Origin: Candidatus Woesearchaeota archaeon CG11_big_fil_rev_8_21_14_0_20_43_8
GTDB lineage: Archaea > Nanobdellota > Nanobdellia > Woesearchaeales > CG08-08-20-14
NCBI GenBank assembly: GCA_002762705.1
Contig: PCVE01000142.1
Location: 1-8,458 of the forward strand
Direction of reading: 5' to 3'
Length of the DNA stretch: 8,458 bases
Part shown: one piece after another, positions 1 through 6,600 of the stretch
Position numbering within the stretch: position 1 is the first letter of the stretch
How the letters are laid out: every line of letters begins with the position of its first letter
Program-made: the position numbers and the translations under genes
The notes under the pieces: generated by a model
Seen by the model: only the letters and a program-made list of their open reading frames with translations
What the model was told of the DNA's origin: nothing
Database searches by the model: none

Positions 1-1
1 G

Positions 2-1750
2 GTTCTCACTAATTGGTTTGATACAGGCACAACCGGAGTCGCACCAAATTATTTTCACCTAGAGATTCAAGTATCATCGCAATCATCGATCCATGCATCG
101 ACTGACTGGGAAGTATGGGACCAGAACATGAGTGAGTTAGTATGGCAATCAGTCAGTGCGACAGGCCTTTCGAGATATCATCTGCATACACCTGACGGCG
201 AATTCATCGGTAGTCTCTCAGGGTCAAGCCAATTAGATTTTGGTAGCAGCTACAATGCAAGATTTCGGTTCCACGATATAAGTGGCGCGATTACTGGATG
301 GTCACCGTTATTCACATTCACTACGTTGACACAACAAGCACAGGGCGGCGGATTCACATGGACTGCTGCGCCAGATTTCAAAGTCGAGCCTTTCGCTGGT
401 CCGCTTGATGTCCCAGTGCATATTGCCGCGGCTCCCGTTGGAATGTACAGCAGCCTTCCCGACAATCAGGAACCCTGGTTATATGTGACAGAACTCTATG
501 GCAAGATAAAAGTCATACATAAAGATGGAAGCATCGTCACATATGCGTCTGGGCTTCTGAATTTTGATCCATTCAGCAGCATAACCGGTGGAGGCCAAAT
601 GGGCCTTGTCGGATTATACGTCGATGACATCTCAGGGGATGTCTACGCGGGAATGACATATCTGGACTCAAACAGCAACATCAAGAACAAAGTAATGCGA
701 TTCATATCATCAGACGACGGGAATTCTGTCACTGGCACACAGATATTGATCTCAGATCTACCTAGCTCTGCATCACATCAGGTCGAGCAGATAACCAAAG
801 GGCCAGATGGAAAGCTCTATCTCAATCTCGGTGATGGACTCAATCCTGGAAACGCGCAAAGTGACTCGATACTAGCTGGTAAGATAGTGCGGATGAATAT
901 GGATGGCAGCAATGTCGAGATATATGCAAAAGGATTCCGAAATCCATTCGGAGCTGATTGGAGACCAGGAACAGATCAGTTATTCGTGACAGACAACGCC
1001 CCGAACACGGGCGACAGGATAGTCAGAGTGATTCCTGGAGAGAATTATGGCTGGGGGATAGATGACAATTTCGCCACATTCAATGCAATGCGGATCTTTA
1101 CGACCGATGTCTCACCAGTAGATGTCGAATTCAATCCAGGAAGCAAAGGTTTTCCGGGCGAACTTGACGGTCGAATGTACGTCGCTGTCGCTGGACCAGT
1201 CTACACAAAAGGAGAGACCCTTAGCAAGCACATTCTTGAACTAAGTCTAGATCAAGATGGCAATGTTATCAATAATCGGGAACTTGTAAAATACACTGGC
1301 TCGGGATATGGCACTCCCATCGGCCTGGACTTCGGTTTGGATGGATTATATTTCACCGATATCTACGGTGAATCCGGATTCATCGGTCTTGGAAAGACAG
1401 ATGCTTATGTGTTCAAGGTCTCACCAGGCGTGAACACAGGGGGCAGCACAGGAGTATCGTTCAAGGCAGGTATAGAGATATCACTTTGGTATCCAAAACT
1501 CCTGGGGGGAAATGTAGAATATGAATTCACATGCAAAGGACTCTATGGAAGCGAAGATTATGTATATGATTTCAATTATGGAGACGGACAGCAAGTTTTC
1601 TATGACCTCGCCGGCAAGAAACTCCACAGCTACCCTTACACAGATCAGGATTATATCGTCTCATGTACTGTTCACGATCAATCGAATGGACAGCAGTCAA
1701 CTGCAAGCATGACAATAAATCCCGGCAACTACATCGCTGAGCAGCAATAA
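2..1750 (+). CDS. PQQ-dependent sugar dehydrogenase-like surface protein with FnIII-like and PKD-like domains (5' end outside window)
   Basis: The frame is open from base 2, so the gene starts before the window; the ATG at 128 is internal. The visible 582 residues fall into three parts. The first is a beta-sandwich, fibronectin-III-like, to about base 345 (ending YNARFRF...GWSPLFTFTT). The second is a six-bladed propeller of the soluble glucose/sorbosone dehydrogenase type, about 360-1425. The third is a PKD-like domain, about 1455-1730 (YDFNYGDGQQ, then a beta-rich tail). Family marks in the propeller are a His codon at 776-778 just before the GPDGKLYLNLGDG stretch (position of the catalytic His), LAGKIVRMNMDGS, GFRNPFGADWRP (Arg codon 938-940, Asn 941-943, matching the cofactor-contacting RNP motif) and GENYGWG. 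The family oxidises sugars or related alcohols using PQQ. Secretion is inferred from the domain mix; the signal peptide is not visible. PQQ may not be made by this host, so the substrate and even the redox activity are uncertain. The propeller family is secure, the flanking domains less so. Confidence 0.85.
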   Translation, partial: VLTNWFDTGTTGVAPNYFHLEIQVSSQSSIHASTDWEVWDQNMSELVWQSVSATGLSRYHLHTPDGEFIGSLSGSSQLDFGSSYNARFRFHDISGAITGWSPLFTFTTLTQQAQGGGFTWTAAPDFKVEPFAGPLDVPVHIAAAPVGMYSSLPDNQEPWLYVTELYGKIKVIHKDGSIVTYASGLLNFDPFSSITGGGQMGLVGLYVDDISGDVYAGMTYLDSNSNIKNKVMRFISSDDGNSVTGTQILISDLPSSASHQVEQITKGPDGKLYLNLGDGLNPGNAQSDSILAGKIVRMNMDGSNVEIYAKGFRNPFGADWRPGTDQLFVTDNAPNTGDRIVRVIPGENYGWGIDDNFATFNAMRIFTTDVSPVDVEFNPGSKGFPGELDGRMYVAVAGPVYTKGETLSKHILELSLDQDGNVINNRELVKYTGSGYGTPIGLDFGLDGLYFTDIYGESGFIGLGKTDAYVFKVSPGVNTGGSTGVSFKAGIEISLWYPKLLGGNVEYEFTCKGLYGSEDYVYDFNYGDGQQVFYDLAGKKLHSYPYTDQDYIVSCTVHDQSNGQQSTASMTINPGNYIAEQQ

Positions 1751-2017
1751 GAATGTAAAAATGAAAGCTCTGCTCTGATTTTGGCAAAACAATTGTGTGA
1801 AACCGGGGTCAGATCCTATGAGCGCGCCATAGCGAAAGTGATTACAGCTTGGGTACATGCCTCGCAGCTTGCTCCTATTGGGTTTTTGATTCAGCACAAT
1901 AATTTCGTCAAACATTGAATACACCAAAAATATCCCCTATCCTTCAGAACAAATCCGTATGAAAAATCACAAAACATACCAAAACCATTAAAAGAATCAT
2001 ATAATATACTACATCTG
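1751..2017. other. Intergenic stretch, no gene recognised
   Basis: This 267-base gap separates the dehydrogenase-like gene from the split ORF. It is open for 55 codons on the plus strand (1751-1915, same frame as the upstream gene, after its TAA) and is also open on the minus strand, but has no family match that I can name and no good start. A short inverted repeat CTATG-7 bases-CATAG lies at 1816-1832, and a 7-base direct repeat (cagcttg) begins at 1845 and at 1865. The last 80 bases are A-rich and hold the likely promoter of the next ORF. Confidence 0.4.
1987..1994 (+). promoter_or_regulatory. Possible TATA box for the 2018 ORF
   Basis: ATTAAAAG is centred about 27 bases before the ATG at 2018, the same spacing seen before other starts in the window. 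A second A/T-rich candidate (catataatata, 1999-2009) is too close for that ATG but could serve a downstream start at 2075 or 2114 with a leader. Weak consensus. Confidence 0.3.
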
Positions 2018-2726
2018 ATGGGGATTCGCTTGAGAAACATAGTCCTAGCTCCATTTTCTTCCCTAGCTTTAAGTATGCCGGCAAAAGCGACAGAAAAAAA
2101 GACAGATCTTGCCATGCGCATTATGAAACGACCAGACATTGAACTCGATCTGCCCGCAAGAACATATCATAGAAATGCTATTTTGAGACCAAAAAAGGTT
2201 GATCCGTTCGGCTGCTACAAATGGGGCTGCGTGAGACTACCTGGATACGACCTTGAACGGAGCACGATCGATGACGTGAAAGACCGGTTCTCGATGAAAA
2301 GGAGCAACGCATTCCTTGATCTTGAGCTTATGACAGTGCACTGCCATTTCACATGGCGGACATACAGCATAGGGGGGAATATATGAAAGAAAGACAAAGA
2401 AGAAGACAATATCGCTTGAGAGCGGAGCTACCGTCGGACGATACTTCGGCAAATACATCCCTTGGGGCACTTATGTGAAAACGAGATATGACAGCTATTT
2501 CGCGGAGATGGAATTCTTGAAATGGAAGATATTCAAGGAATTGAATGATGAATATAAAGTGAAGCTGTCGACAAATCTCGGCAAGGCCTTTGTCAGTGTC
2601 TATTATGGCAAAGCGCCTTGGTCCTGTTTCTGGGTCAAACGCCACTGGGGCAAGATCGATTACACGGCAGGCGCGAGCGTCTTCTTCAGATTCGATGAGA
2701 ACAAGGTATTCGGACCTAAGTATTAA
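2018..2726 (+). pseudogene. Unrecognised protein gene split by a one-base frameshift at a G6 run
   Basis: Two frames read as one protein of about 235 residues. The first runs from the ATG at 2018 and ends at a TGA at 2384-2386. The second is open from the TAG at 2370-2372 to the TAA at 2724-2726. They meet at six G (2372-2377). Dropping one G (or adding two) turns ...SIGGNI-stop into ...SIGGIYERKTKKK and continues to the end. The second part has no ATG, GTG or TTG before a GTG at 2475, yet about 30 residues upstream of it (ESGATVGRYFGKYIPWGTY) look like real protein, which argues for a broken or shifted gene over two genes. The C-terminal part is rich in aromatic residues (YYGKAPWSCFWVKRHWG) and ends in FFRFDENKVFGPKY. 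No family, membrane segment or signal peptide was recognised. The cause could be a sequencing error in the homopolymer, a true mutation or programmed slippage. The N-terminal 30 residues from 2018 are doubtful; ATGs at 2075 and 2114 are alternatives. Confidence 0.5.
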
Positions 2727-2803
2727 ATCCGAATCAAAGTCATCTTCATTTTCAGAAACATTTATTAATGCCAAATAATCTAGCAGATATAGATATTTTG
2801 GGG

Positions 2804-2812
2804 TATATAAAA
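2804..2812 (+). promoter_or_regulatory. TATA box before the GTPase operon
   Basis: TATATAAAA is a very good archaeal TATA match, centred only 16 bases before the ATG at 2824 but 31 before an in-frame ATG at 2839. If used, the transcript would begin at about 2834-2839. A weaker box (TTTATTAA, 2761-2768) would instead give a leader of about 30 bases containing a GAGG ribosome-binding site (2813-2816) seven bases before the 2824 ATG. Confidence 0.5.
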
Positions 2813-2823
2813 GAGGCAGATAC

Positions 2824-3471
2824 ATGATCAAGAAACTCATGTCTAAATTGATGGACAAATTTCTCACAGGCATCTTCAAGAGGAAAAAGAAGATTAGATT
2901 AGGCTTGTATGGACCACCAAACGGCGGTAAGACAACCTTGGCAAACAAGATCTGCGAAGATTGGCTCGGCAAAGGCAATGCCATGGGTACAGTCTCTGCT
3001 ATCGAGCACGAGACCCGTGAAGTGACTGTGAAAGAGCAGATCATCGTAAAGTCAAAAGACAACAAGAAAGAGATAGAATTCACACTTGCAGATACTCCGG
3101 GCATAGCGACAAGGATCGACTATGAGGACTTCATGAAGAAAGGCATGAAAGCGAAAGAGGCCAAGAAAAGAGCGAAAGAGGCGACAAAGGGCGTCATCGA
3201 TGCCATCAAATGGTTAGATGAAATGGATTGCGTCATCGTCGTGCTCGACTCGACAAAAGACCCTTATTCGCAGGTCAACATAACCATCATCGGGAACCTC
3301 GCAGCGCGGGACATACCAGTGCTCGTCGTCGCCAACAAGATCGACATGAAAAAAGCGAATGTCAAGAAGATAGAGAACGCATTCCCGCAATACAGCGTCG
3401 TCCCGATATCTGCAAAAAAAGGGAAGAACATAGAGAAGTTCTATGAATCCTTATTCGAAGTGGCTGATTAA
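2824..3471 (+). CDS. Era-like GTP-binding protein, archaeal type
   Basis: This is a 215-residue P-loop GTPase of the TrmE-Era-Era-like class found widely in archaea next to DUF2073 proteins. All G motifs are visible: G1 GPPNGGKT (residues 30-37), a conserved HETR segment at 62-65 that supplies the G2 Thr, G3 DTPG (90-93), G4 NKID (171-174) and G5 SAK (196-198). A basic N-terminal stretch (KRKKK, 19-23) precedes the G domain. There is no KH domain, so it is not Era itself. The cellular role of this archaeal group is not established; ribosome-related function is only an analogy with Era. It is the first gene of a two-gene operon: its TAA (3469-3471) is followed after one base by the ATG of the DUF2073 gene. 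The start at 2824 has a GAGG site at good spacing, but the strong TATA box at 2804-2812 would favour Met6 (2839). Identification as a GTPase is secure. Confidence 0.93.
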   Translation: MIKKLMSKLMDKFLTGIFKRKKKIRLGLYGPPNGGKTTLANKICEDWLGKGNAMGTVSAIEHETREVTVKEQIIVKSKDNKKEIEFTLADTPGIATRIDYEDFMKKGMKAKEAKKRAKEATKGVIDAIKWLDEMDCVIVVLDSTKDPYSQVNITIIGNLAARDIPVLVVANKIDMKKANVKKIENAFPQYSVVPISAKKGKNIEKFYESLFEVAD

Positions 3472-3472
3472 A

Positions 3473-3910
3473 ATGATACATGTACTAACAATCGAATTCA
3501 TACCGTATTTCGAGATAGAGAGACTGGATTCAAGCGCGCGGATCGACAGACTGCTGAAAGTGGTCAAGCAGAACAAGATTGTCCTTCTTGAAGGACGCCT
3601 TAAGAAGACTGAAGAGAGCGACCTGATCGCGAAGACCATGTCGATGATCGATGAACATTTCAAAGGCATCGAACTTGCTGTGGTCGATCCGGATAAAGCT
3701 GAATCCAGACGTTTCATAGAACGGCTAAGAAAAGAGGTCGTAAGCCTGCTTCTTGGCGACAGGCAAGGATTCACGATCATCGGACCTGCGAACATAGTGA
3801 AAGAGATCAAGAAGGATCCAAACAAGATCCAGCTCCTGACTGAAGAAGTCAGAGAGAAATTCCCACATAAGAAAAAGCAGGGAAGTTCTAAGAAAAAGAA
3901 GAGAAGATAG
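3473..3910 (+). CDS. DUF2073 family protein, partner of the Era-like GTPase
   Basis: A 145-residue protein whose ATG at 3473 lies one base after the GTPase stop, so the two are surely cotranscribed and probably translationally coupled. An upstream ATG at 3443 in the same frame would overlap the GTPase by 29 bases and adds residues that do not look like family sequence, so 3473 is preferred. The DUF2073 hallmarks are visible: a segment on retaining or amplifying information (IDRLLKVVKQNKIVLLEGRLKKTEE reads as helix, strand, then an acidic turn), a TMSMID helix, GIEL, and the FTIIGPAN motif near residue 102. The C-terminus is a very basic tail (KHKKKQ- and SKKKKRR-like), which suggests RNA or ribosome contact, an inference only. 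No enzyme motif is seen. Members of this family are archaeal and usually sit beside this GTPase; the function is unknown. Confidence 0.85.
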   Translation: MIHVLTIEFIPYFEIERLDSSARIDRLLKVVKQNKIVLLEGRLKKTEESDLIAKTMSMIDEHFKGIELAVVDPDKAESRRFIERLRKEVVSLLLGDRQGFTIIGPANIVKEIKKDPNKIQLLTEEVREKFPHKKKQGSSKKKKRR

Positions 3911-3917
3911 AGTGAGA

Positions 3918-3929
3918 AAATATTTAAAT
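3918..3929 (+). promoter_or_regulatory. TATA box of folC
   Basis: AAATATTTAAAT-type box (core TATTTAAA, 3921-3928) beginning eight bases after the DUF2073 stop and centred about 29 bases before the ATG at 3954. This spacing fits a leaderless transcript and is the main reason for choosing 3954 over the GTG at 3912, which lies upstream of the box. Confidence 0.75.
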
Positions 3930-3953
3930 GGTTCTTTGATACATAGCCATACC

Positions 3954-5132
3954 ATGGATTACAAAGATGTTATCGAATATCTCTATAAGAGAGGATTCTT
4001 CTCGATCAAGCTTGGGCTAGACAACATCACAAAGCTCTGCGAGGATCTTGGCAATCCACAGGACTGTTATAAGACGATACATGTCGGCGGGACCAATGGT
4101 AAAGGATCGGTTACGACATTCATCGCATCTGTGCTTATAGAACAAGGTTACAAGGTAGGAGTATACACAAGTCCGCACCTTGTCGATTTCTGCGAGAGGA
4201 TAATGATAAATAAAGTCCTGATTCCACAGATAAGAGTCACTGAGATCATGGACAAGATGATACCATTCATTGACAAACACACTTATTTTGAGATAGTAAC
4301 TGCGATGGCTTTTGAATATTTCAGACGTGCAAAAGTCGACATAGCCATAATAGAAGTCGGAATGGGTGGTAGACTCGATGCGACAAATATAATCAAACCG
4401 ATATTATCAGTCATCACAAATATCTCATTAGAACATACAAATTATCTTGGCGAATCCATAAAGATGATCGCGGCAGAAAAAGCCGGGATCATCAAGGAAT
4501 GCACTGATGTGGTCACAGGGACCACTGGCGACGCTCTTGAAGTCGTCCTGCATGTCGCCTTGAAGAAATCATCTCTTGTGCACATGCCTGAAGTATTGAC
4601 CCATGAGATATCCATGAAAGGATCATTCCAGAGAAGGAACGCGGAGATCGCCGTGAAAGCGATAGATATCCTGAAGCTCAAAGGCATGGATATCAGTGAA
4701 GAGGCTGTCAGGCGTGGCATGAAAAACGCTTATTGGCCTGGAAGGCTCGACTTTATCGAGGACATGCTCATGTTTGACTGCGCCCATAATCCTGACGGGG
4801 CAAAGAATCTCATCGCTGAACTCAAACTTATGGGATATGATGATATCATCTTAGTGGTCGGAATAATGAAAGACAAAGAGATCGACAAGATGTGTGCAGA
4901 ATACCGAAAGATCGCGGGACCGAAGATAATCACTGTCCCAAAGATCGAACGCGCCGCGCAGGCAGATCAGATAAAAGAGTATCTATTCAATGCTGAGATA
5001 GTAGAAGATGTCAAAGAAGCCATCTTCCATGCAAAGAAGATCGCAAAAGGCAGACTAGTGGTTGTTACTGGCTCGATATTCACAGTCGGCGAAGGATTCT
5101 CATCCCTTGGGCTTGAGCCATTTAACCCCTAG
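3954..5132 (+). CDS. folC: Folylpolyglutamate synthase / dihydrofolate synthase (Mur ligase superfamily)
   Basis: A 392-residue Mur-ligase-type enzyme that adds glutamate to folates (and possibly to dihydropteroate) with ATP in the cytoplasm. Motifs in order are the P-loop GGTNGKGSV (residues 45-53), TSPHL followed by CERI (substrate loop), EVGMGGRLDATN, ITNISLEHTNYLG with EKAGIIK (metal and ATP site), FQRRNAEIA (linker to the glutamate-binding part) and DCAHNPDGA in the C-terminal domain, where most family members have DGAHNP. The protein is somewhat short for the family (about 420); the loss lies mainly between the EKAGIIK region and FQRRN. In archaea, folate-type and methanopterin-type cofactors both receive glutamates, so the exact pterin substrate is open. 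The gene has its own promoter although it follows the GTPase operon by 43 bases. Its last 33 bases overlap the 3' end of the opposite-strand transporter gene. Confidence 0.93.
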   Translation: MDYKDVIEYLYKRGFFSIKLGLDNITKLCEDLGNPQDCYKTIHVGGTNGKGSVTTFIASVLIEQGYKVGVYTSPHLVDFCERIMINKVLIPQIRVTEIMDKMIPFIDKHTYFEIVTAMAFEYFRRAKVDIAIIEVGMGGRLDATNIIKPILSVITNISLEHTNYLGESIKMIAAEKAGIIKECTDVVTGTTGDALEVVLHVALKKSSLVHMPEVLTHEISMKGSFQRRNAEIAVKAIDILKLKGMDISEEAVRRGMKNAYWPGRLDFIEDMLMFDCAHNPDGAKNLIAELKLMGYDDIILVVGIMKDKEIDKMCAEYRKIAGPKIITVPKIERAAQADQIKEYLFNAEIVEDVKEAIFHAKKIAKGRLVVVTGSIFTVGEGFSSLGLEPFNP

Positions 5133-5744
5133 ATAAACTAATGGTGTGTCGGCGAACGCGAAGAACACCTTGAAAAGCCAGTATGGGAAGATCAACGTCA
5201 GGATGAATCCAGCAGTGAACTTTGGCGTCAGATGATAGAACGCGATGAACATGAAGATGCTTGTGTCAATGAATTGCGATACAATAGTCGACATGTTATT
5301 TCTGAACCAAAGCATCTTTCCTTTGGTCTTCCTCTTCCAGAAATTGAACGCCCAGATATCATGATGCTGGGCTAGCAAAAACGCGATGAGGCTTGCGACG
5401 ATCATGCGCATAGAGCTTGAGAAGATCGTCACGTAAGCAGCATCGCTCTCATATCTTGCTGCTGGCGGAAGATGGATACCTATATAGACCAGAGCCATCG
5501 TTATCAATAGCGCGAGGATGCCTGCGTTCACGAACTGTTTCGTTATCTTCCTGCCCCTGACCTCTTCGATCACATCTGTACATATGAATGTCAGCGGATA
5601 CGCGAATATACCGACAGACACAGACACTCCGAGGATTGTAGTTATCTTCCCGCCAAGAAGGTTCGCAGCGATAAGTGCAGTCATAAAGATACCCAACAAG
5701 ATGAGAGTCTTCTTCTCAAGCAATCGTCGTTCGTTTATATCCAT
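5100..5744 (-). CDS. yhhQ: Queuosine/archaeosine precursor transporter, VUT family (YhhQ-like)
   Basis: A 214-residue integral membrane protein with about six hydrophobic segments. Family marks are GIFAYPLTFICTDVIEEVRG (residues 45-64), the SLIAFLLAQHHDIWAFNFW segment in the middle, LWFRNNMSTIVSQFIDTSIF, and a last helix before LVYLGV. Members import 7-deazaguanine precursors (preQ0/preQ1) for tRNA modification; in an archaeon the likely use is archaeosine at tRNA position 15, supplied by salvage. That use is inferred from the family, since no tgt or arcS gene is in the window. The start at 5744 is supported by a TATA box 28 bases upstream (5768-5776). The 3' end overlaps the end of folC by 33 bases tail to tail. 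Confidence 0.92.
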   Translation of the reverse strand: MDINERRLLEKKTLILLGIFMTALIAANLLGGKITTILGVSVSVGIFAYPLTFICTDVIEEVRGRKITKQFVNAGILALLITMALVYIGIHLPPAARYESDAAYVTIFSSSMRMIVASLIAFLLAQHHDIWAFNFWKRKTKGKMLWFRNNMSTIVSQFIDTSIFMFIAFYHLTPKFTAGFILTLIFPYWLFKVFFAFADTPLVYLGVKWLKPKG

Positions 5745-5767
5745 ATTCTGTCAAGGATTATCCCTTG

Positions 5768-5776
5768 ATTTATATT
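5768..5776 (-). promoter_or_regulatory. TATA box of the precursor transporter gene
   Basis: AATATAAAT on the minus strand, centred 28 bases before the ATG at 5744, which predicts a leaderless transcript. It shares an 81-base divergent intergenic region with the promoter of the 5826 gene; the two boxes are about 27 bases apart. Confidence 0.75.
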
Positions 5777-5795
5777 GTTTTGCTGATGGCAAACC

Positions 5796-5802
5796 TTTAT
5801 AA
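5796..5802 (+). promoter_or_regulatory. TATA box of the voltage-sensor-like gene
   Basis: TTTATAA centred 27 bases before the ATG at 5826, again predicting a leaderless mRNA. It faces away from the transporter promoter at 5768-5776, so the two genes could share control by one DNA-bound regulator, though no operator repeat is visible. Confidence 0.7.
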
Positions 5803-5825
5803 GGCAAAATATCCAAGATAGATGC

Positions 5826-6356
5826 ATGAAGCCATGGGTTGAAAAGGCCGAACGGTTCGTCCACAGGGCGATCCCATACAGTCTTGTGATTCTATTATTT
5901 GTCATAGTCGCTGAGATATTCTTCAGCGAGTGGGCGCATCATCATGAATTATTGGTAAAAGGGGCTGATTATCTAGTGGTCTTTGTATTTGTGCTCGATC
6001 TCATATTCAAATACAACAGGATGAGGAATCTGCCAAAATTCTTAAGAAGCTCTTGGCTTGATATCATCGCAGTGTTCCCTTTTTTTCTGGTCTTTCGTCT
6101 CATCGAAGAACTGTCCTCTGCAATAAGAGCAGGAGAGATTGCGCAGACATCGCTTCATGAAGTGCTTGAAGTAGAGAAAGCGGCGAAGGTACTCAAGCAG
6201 GGCACAAAGGGGACAAGGATGGCAAAGGCGGCGATAGCCATCCGTTTTATACGCCCATTACTCCGAATTCCAAGATTCGCGAAAGCGATAACGTATTTCT
6301 GGCATCCAAAACATCATGATCCAGCGTATGGTCCAGCATATAAGAAAAAGAAGTGA
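5826..6356 (+). CDS. Small membrane protein resembling a stand-alone voltage-sensor domain (S1-S4, no pore)
   Basis: The 176 residues form four helices in the order of a voltage-gated cation-channel sensor. S1 is about residues 17-33. S2 is about 47-63, with F55-x-x-D58 and K62. S3 is about 76-93, with WLD79IIAVFPF. S4 is about 131-158, with positive residues R140, R143, R147, R150 and K153 at three- to four-residue spacing. F55, D58 and D79 fall where the charge-transfer centre Phe, acidic S2 residue and S3 Asp lie in known sensors. An amphipathic stretch (94-130, rich in Glu and Lys) separates S3 and S4. The C-terminus is short, His- and Lys-rich, with no S5-S6, selectivity filter or coiled coil. 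The family resemblance is to the ion-transport fold; function as a proton channel, a voltage sensor for another protein, or a decayed channel is open. The gene stands alone with its own promoter. The ATG at 5826 fits the TATA spacing. Confidence 0.65.
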   Translation: MKPWVEKAERFVHRAIPYSLVILLFVIVAEIFFSEWAHHHELLVKGADYLVVFVFVLDLIFKYNRMRNLPKFLRSSWLDIIAVFPFFLVFRLIEELSSAIRAGEIAQTSLHEVLEVEKAAKVLKQGTKGTRMAKAAIAIRFIRPLLRIPRFAKAITYFWHPKHHDPAYGPAYKKKK

Positions 6357-6396
6357 AATATAATTCATTAATATTTCCATCGGATTCTTTATCTGA

Positions 6397-6417
6397 GCAC
6401 ACTGCTTCGCAGAGTGC
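6397..6417. repeat. Hairpin with 9-pair stem (one mismatch) and 3-base loop
   Basis: GCACACTGC and GCAGAGTGC flank a TTC loop; eight of nine positions pair, with one A-A mismatch. It lies 41 bases after the stop of the membrane-protein gene. There is no T-run after it, so it is not a typical intrinsic terminator; it could be an RNA structural element or a protein-binding palindrome. Confidence 0.45.
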
Positions 6418-6433
6418 ACTTCTATGAAATGAA

Positions 6434-6458
6434 CTGCCCCTTGATATCTATGGGGCGG
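6434..6458. repeat. Hairpin CTGCCCC / GGGGCGG with 11-base loop
   Basis: A seven-pair stem including one G-U pair if transcribed; the loop contains the palindrome GATATC. It is followed directly by GGATATATAG, a possible TATA element. Seventeen bases separate it from the hairpin at 6397-6417. Confidence 0.4.
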
Positions 6459-6565
6459 GGATATATAGCTTGGGAACTCAAAAGCAATCCAAGCATTGCG
6501 AAACATCACTATTCTGGGTGGGGACTACATCCACAATGAAATAGTACCTTTCAAAGCCTACAAAA

Positions 6566-6574
6566 AAATATAAA
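6566..6574 (+). promoter_or_regulatory. TATA box of the 6601 gene
   Basis: AAATATAAA centred 31 bases before the GTG at 6601. The match to the spacing of the other promoters supports GTG as the true start of a leaderless mRNA. Confidence 0.6.
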
Positions 6575-6600
6575 GCCCTGCACATTCCAAAAGATACAAC

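Larger units (their letters stand above)
6357..6600. other. Intergenic stretch with two hairpins
   Basis: This 244-base gap holds two hairpins (6397-6417 and 6434-6458) followed by a TATATA sequence (6461-6466), then the promoter of the next gene. A frame on the plus strand is open for 56 codons (6372-6539) but has no clear start or family match. It may encode a small RNA or be decayed sequence; nothing decides between these. Confidence 0.35.

Noticed and set aside
1891..2139. 82-codon minus-strand frame over the 2018 promoter region
   Set aside because: No promoter, no family resemblance, and low-complexity hydrophobic composition typical of antisense A/T-rich DNA.
2349..3104. 251-codon open frame on the minus strand
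   Set aside because: It runs antisense to the clear GTPase P-loop region and the split ORF; its translation is the shadow of those genes and has no recognisable domain of its own.
3443..3472. ATG at 3443 as the start of the DUF2073 gene
   Set aside because: It would overlap the GTPase end by 29 bases; the ATG at 3473, one base after the stop, gives the normal family N-terminus.
3640..3660. C/D-box-like motifs (repeated GATGA)
   Set aside because: They lie inside the DUF2073 coding frame as Asp-Asp/Asp-Glu type codons, with no D box at guide spacing.
3912..3953. GTG at 3912 as the start of folC
   Set aside because: The TATA box at 3918-3929 lies downstream of it and fits the ATG at 3954; the extra residues are not family-like.
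6258..6509. 83-codon minus-strand frame over the end of the voltage-sensor-like gene
   Set aside because: It overlaps the S4-coding region antisense and crosses both hairpins; no start signal or family match.
6456..6540. Possible tRNA (a GCTT...AAGC D-arm-like stem near 6468)
   Set aside because: No matching acceptor stem, anticodon arm or T-arm sequence could be found in phase with it.
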